Assembly (NCBI GenBank): GCA_041567315.1
Contig: JBFGCA010000169.1
Span: 1-7,007 of the forward strand
DNA: 7,007 nt
Source of the DNA: JBFGCA01 sp041567315
GTDB lineage: Bacteria; Acidobacteriota; Thermoanaerobaculia; Multivoradales; JAHEKO01
Direction of reading: 5' to 3'
Shown here: positions 6,272-7,007 of the stretch, in pieces
How the letters are laid out: the number at the start of each line of letters is the position of its first letter
How positions within the stretch are numbered: position 1 is the stretch's first letter
Translations under genes and position numbers: made by a program
Notes under the pieces: model-generated
What the model saw: the letters and a program-made list of their open reading frames with translations, nothing else
Told to the model about the DNA's origin: nothing
Database searches by the model: none

Positions 6272-7007
6272 GTGTTGCGCGGCCTCTCCAAGATCGGCCG
6301 GCAAGTCGGCCTTCTCGGGCTGGCAGCCTGCAGCGCTCAGACGCCGGCTCCCCCTCCCGAATCCGTGCCGCTGCCGGCGGTCCGGCCGACAACGCCATGG
6401 CGGAGTCCTGCCGCCCCCGCGGCGCCGTCGTCGTTGTTGCTGGAGGTACGGGAGACGGCGGGAGTGGGTCGGGTGGGGGAGGTGGTGCGCTCTGGGGTGC
6501 CGCTGCCGGCGAGTCTGGGGGTGACGGATCCGGCGGCGCTGACGGTGGTGGACGCTGCCGGCACGCCGGTGGCGGCGGAGTTTCGGGTGCTGGCGCGCTG
6601 GCACGCCGGTCGGACCGACGGTTCGGCGCCGATCCAGTGGCTGCTGGTGGGCTTTCCGGTGACGGTGGCAGCCGGCGGCAGCGCCGCCTTCGAGCTGGTG
6701 ACCGACGGCTCGGCGGGTCCCAACCCGCCGCCGGCGGTGCCCTTGACGCTCAGTCAGAGCGGCTCGCAGTTCACGGTCGAAACCGGGGCGGCGACCTTCC
6801 TGTTCGGGGCCGACCCGGGGGCACTGTTCGACGAGGTGCGCCGGGCCGACGGCACGGTGCTGGTCCAGGGCTCGACGCTTACGGCCCAGCTCAACGGCAC
6901 CGCCACCAGCCACACCTCCACGCGCCGGGCCTGGGTGGAGCATCAGGGGCCGCTGTCGGCGGTGGTGGTGGTGGAGGGGGCCTACGACCTGCCGCCTCAG
7001 GGCGGCG
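6272..7007 (+). CDS. Surface lipoprotein with PcRGLX/YetA-like N-terminal barrel domain (3' truncated)
   Basis: The frame is open from GTG 6272 to the right edge (245 full codons, no stop), 5 bases after the hydrolase stop. TTG 6275 is an alternative start. The N-terminus MLRGLSKIGRQVGLLGLAACS has basic residues, a short hydrophobic core and the lipobox LAAC with C20 as the lipidation site, so an envelope lipoprotein is expected. An Ala/Pro-rich linker (22-54) follows. Residues about 56-145 then read EVRETAGVGRVGEVVRSGVP, with AAEFRVLARW and IQWLLVGFPV further on, a pattern I associate with the first RIFT-barrel domain of PcRGLX/YetA-like proteins. A second beta-rich region begins near 157 (QFTVETGAATFLF). 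That family includes exo-rhamnogalacturonan lyases, but the catalytic (alpha/alpha-barrel) part would lie beyond the window. Wobble positions are strongly G-biased from about 6440 onward, unlike the C-biased gene at the left edge. The lipoprotein call is strong; family assignment is moderate and function is inferred. Confidence 0.8.
   Translation, partial: MLRGLSKIGRQVGLLGLAACSAQTPAPPPESVPLPAVRPTTPWRSPAAPAAPSSLLLEVRETAGVGRVGEVVRSGVPLPASLGVTDPAALTVVDAAGTPVAAEFRVLARWHAGRTDGSAPIQWLLVGFPVTVAAGGSAAFELVTDGSAGPNPPPAVPLTLSQSGSQFTVETGAATFLFGADPGALFDEVRRADGTVLVQGSTLTAQLNGTATSHTSTRRAWVEHQGPLSAVVVVEGAYDLPPQGG

Noticed and set aside
5511..6398. Open frame of 295 codons on the - strand
   Set aside because: It is antisense to the SGNH hydrolase and runs across the junction with the lipoprotein start. 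It shows no motif.
6269..6943. Open frames of 224 and 128 codons on the - strand at the right edge
   Set aside because: The + strand frame from 6272 has a signal sequence, lipobox and domain-like pattern. The antisense products are His/Arg-rich with no domain and are best explained as shadows.

Overview
The window is GC-rich (my visual estimate is about 70%) and reads as one rightward-transcribed chromosomal block of a free-living bacterium. All five supported genes are on the + strand. No RNA gene, insertion sequence, CRISPR array or origin is recognisable. Large secreted proteins with LamG and cysteine-containing InlB-B-like repeats, a C-terminal 'DGFESGDTSAWS' ending, and a dense glycan operon would suit Acidobacteriota (Thermoanaerobaculia-like) or some high-GC Proteobacteria. 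That placement is an impression from protein style and is not proven by any marker gene here.

Layout. (1) Positions 3-1577 hold the C-terminal 524 codons of a large exported protein. Its order is an unidentified N-terminal stub, two tandem four-cysteine repeats, a LamG/concanavalin-like domain, a third copy of the repeat, and a short C-terminal tag. (2) Positions 1578-1728 are a 151-base non-coding gap with small GC-rich inverted repeats. This is the only place in the window where a promoter for the downstream genes would fit. (3) Positions 1729-3909 encode a single-chain fusion of a Gfo/Idh/MocA oxidoreductase and an extended-SDR nucleotide-sugar epimerase/dehydratase. (4) Positions 3917-5110 encode a GT-B, family-4-type glycosyltransferase. 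(5) Positions 5121-6266 encode a membrane-anchored SGNH/GDSL hydrolase. (6) From 6272 to the right edge runs a lipoprotein that starts with GTG and carries a clear lipobox. Its first domain resembles the N-terminal RIFT barrel of PcRGLX/YetA-like proteins, a family linked to polyuronide (rhamnogalacturonan) lyases.

How they may work together. The four genes from 1729 onward are separated by only 7, 10 and 5 bases and are probably one operon. A coherent reading is glycan metabolism. The fusion enzyme would modify a nucleotide sugar, the glycosyltransferase would transfer a sugar in the cytoplasm, the anchored SGNH enzyme would trim or decorate the glycan (for example an acyl group) outside the membrane, and the lipoprotein would bind or cleave glycan at the cell surface. 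The upstream tagged LamG protein may be a surface or extracellular partner, but it lies in a separate transcriptional context and the link is inference. The main points for a second look are the C-terminal tag, the fusion enzyme, and the pairing of a small glycan operon with two exported proteins of carbohydrate-binding style.
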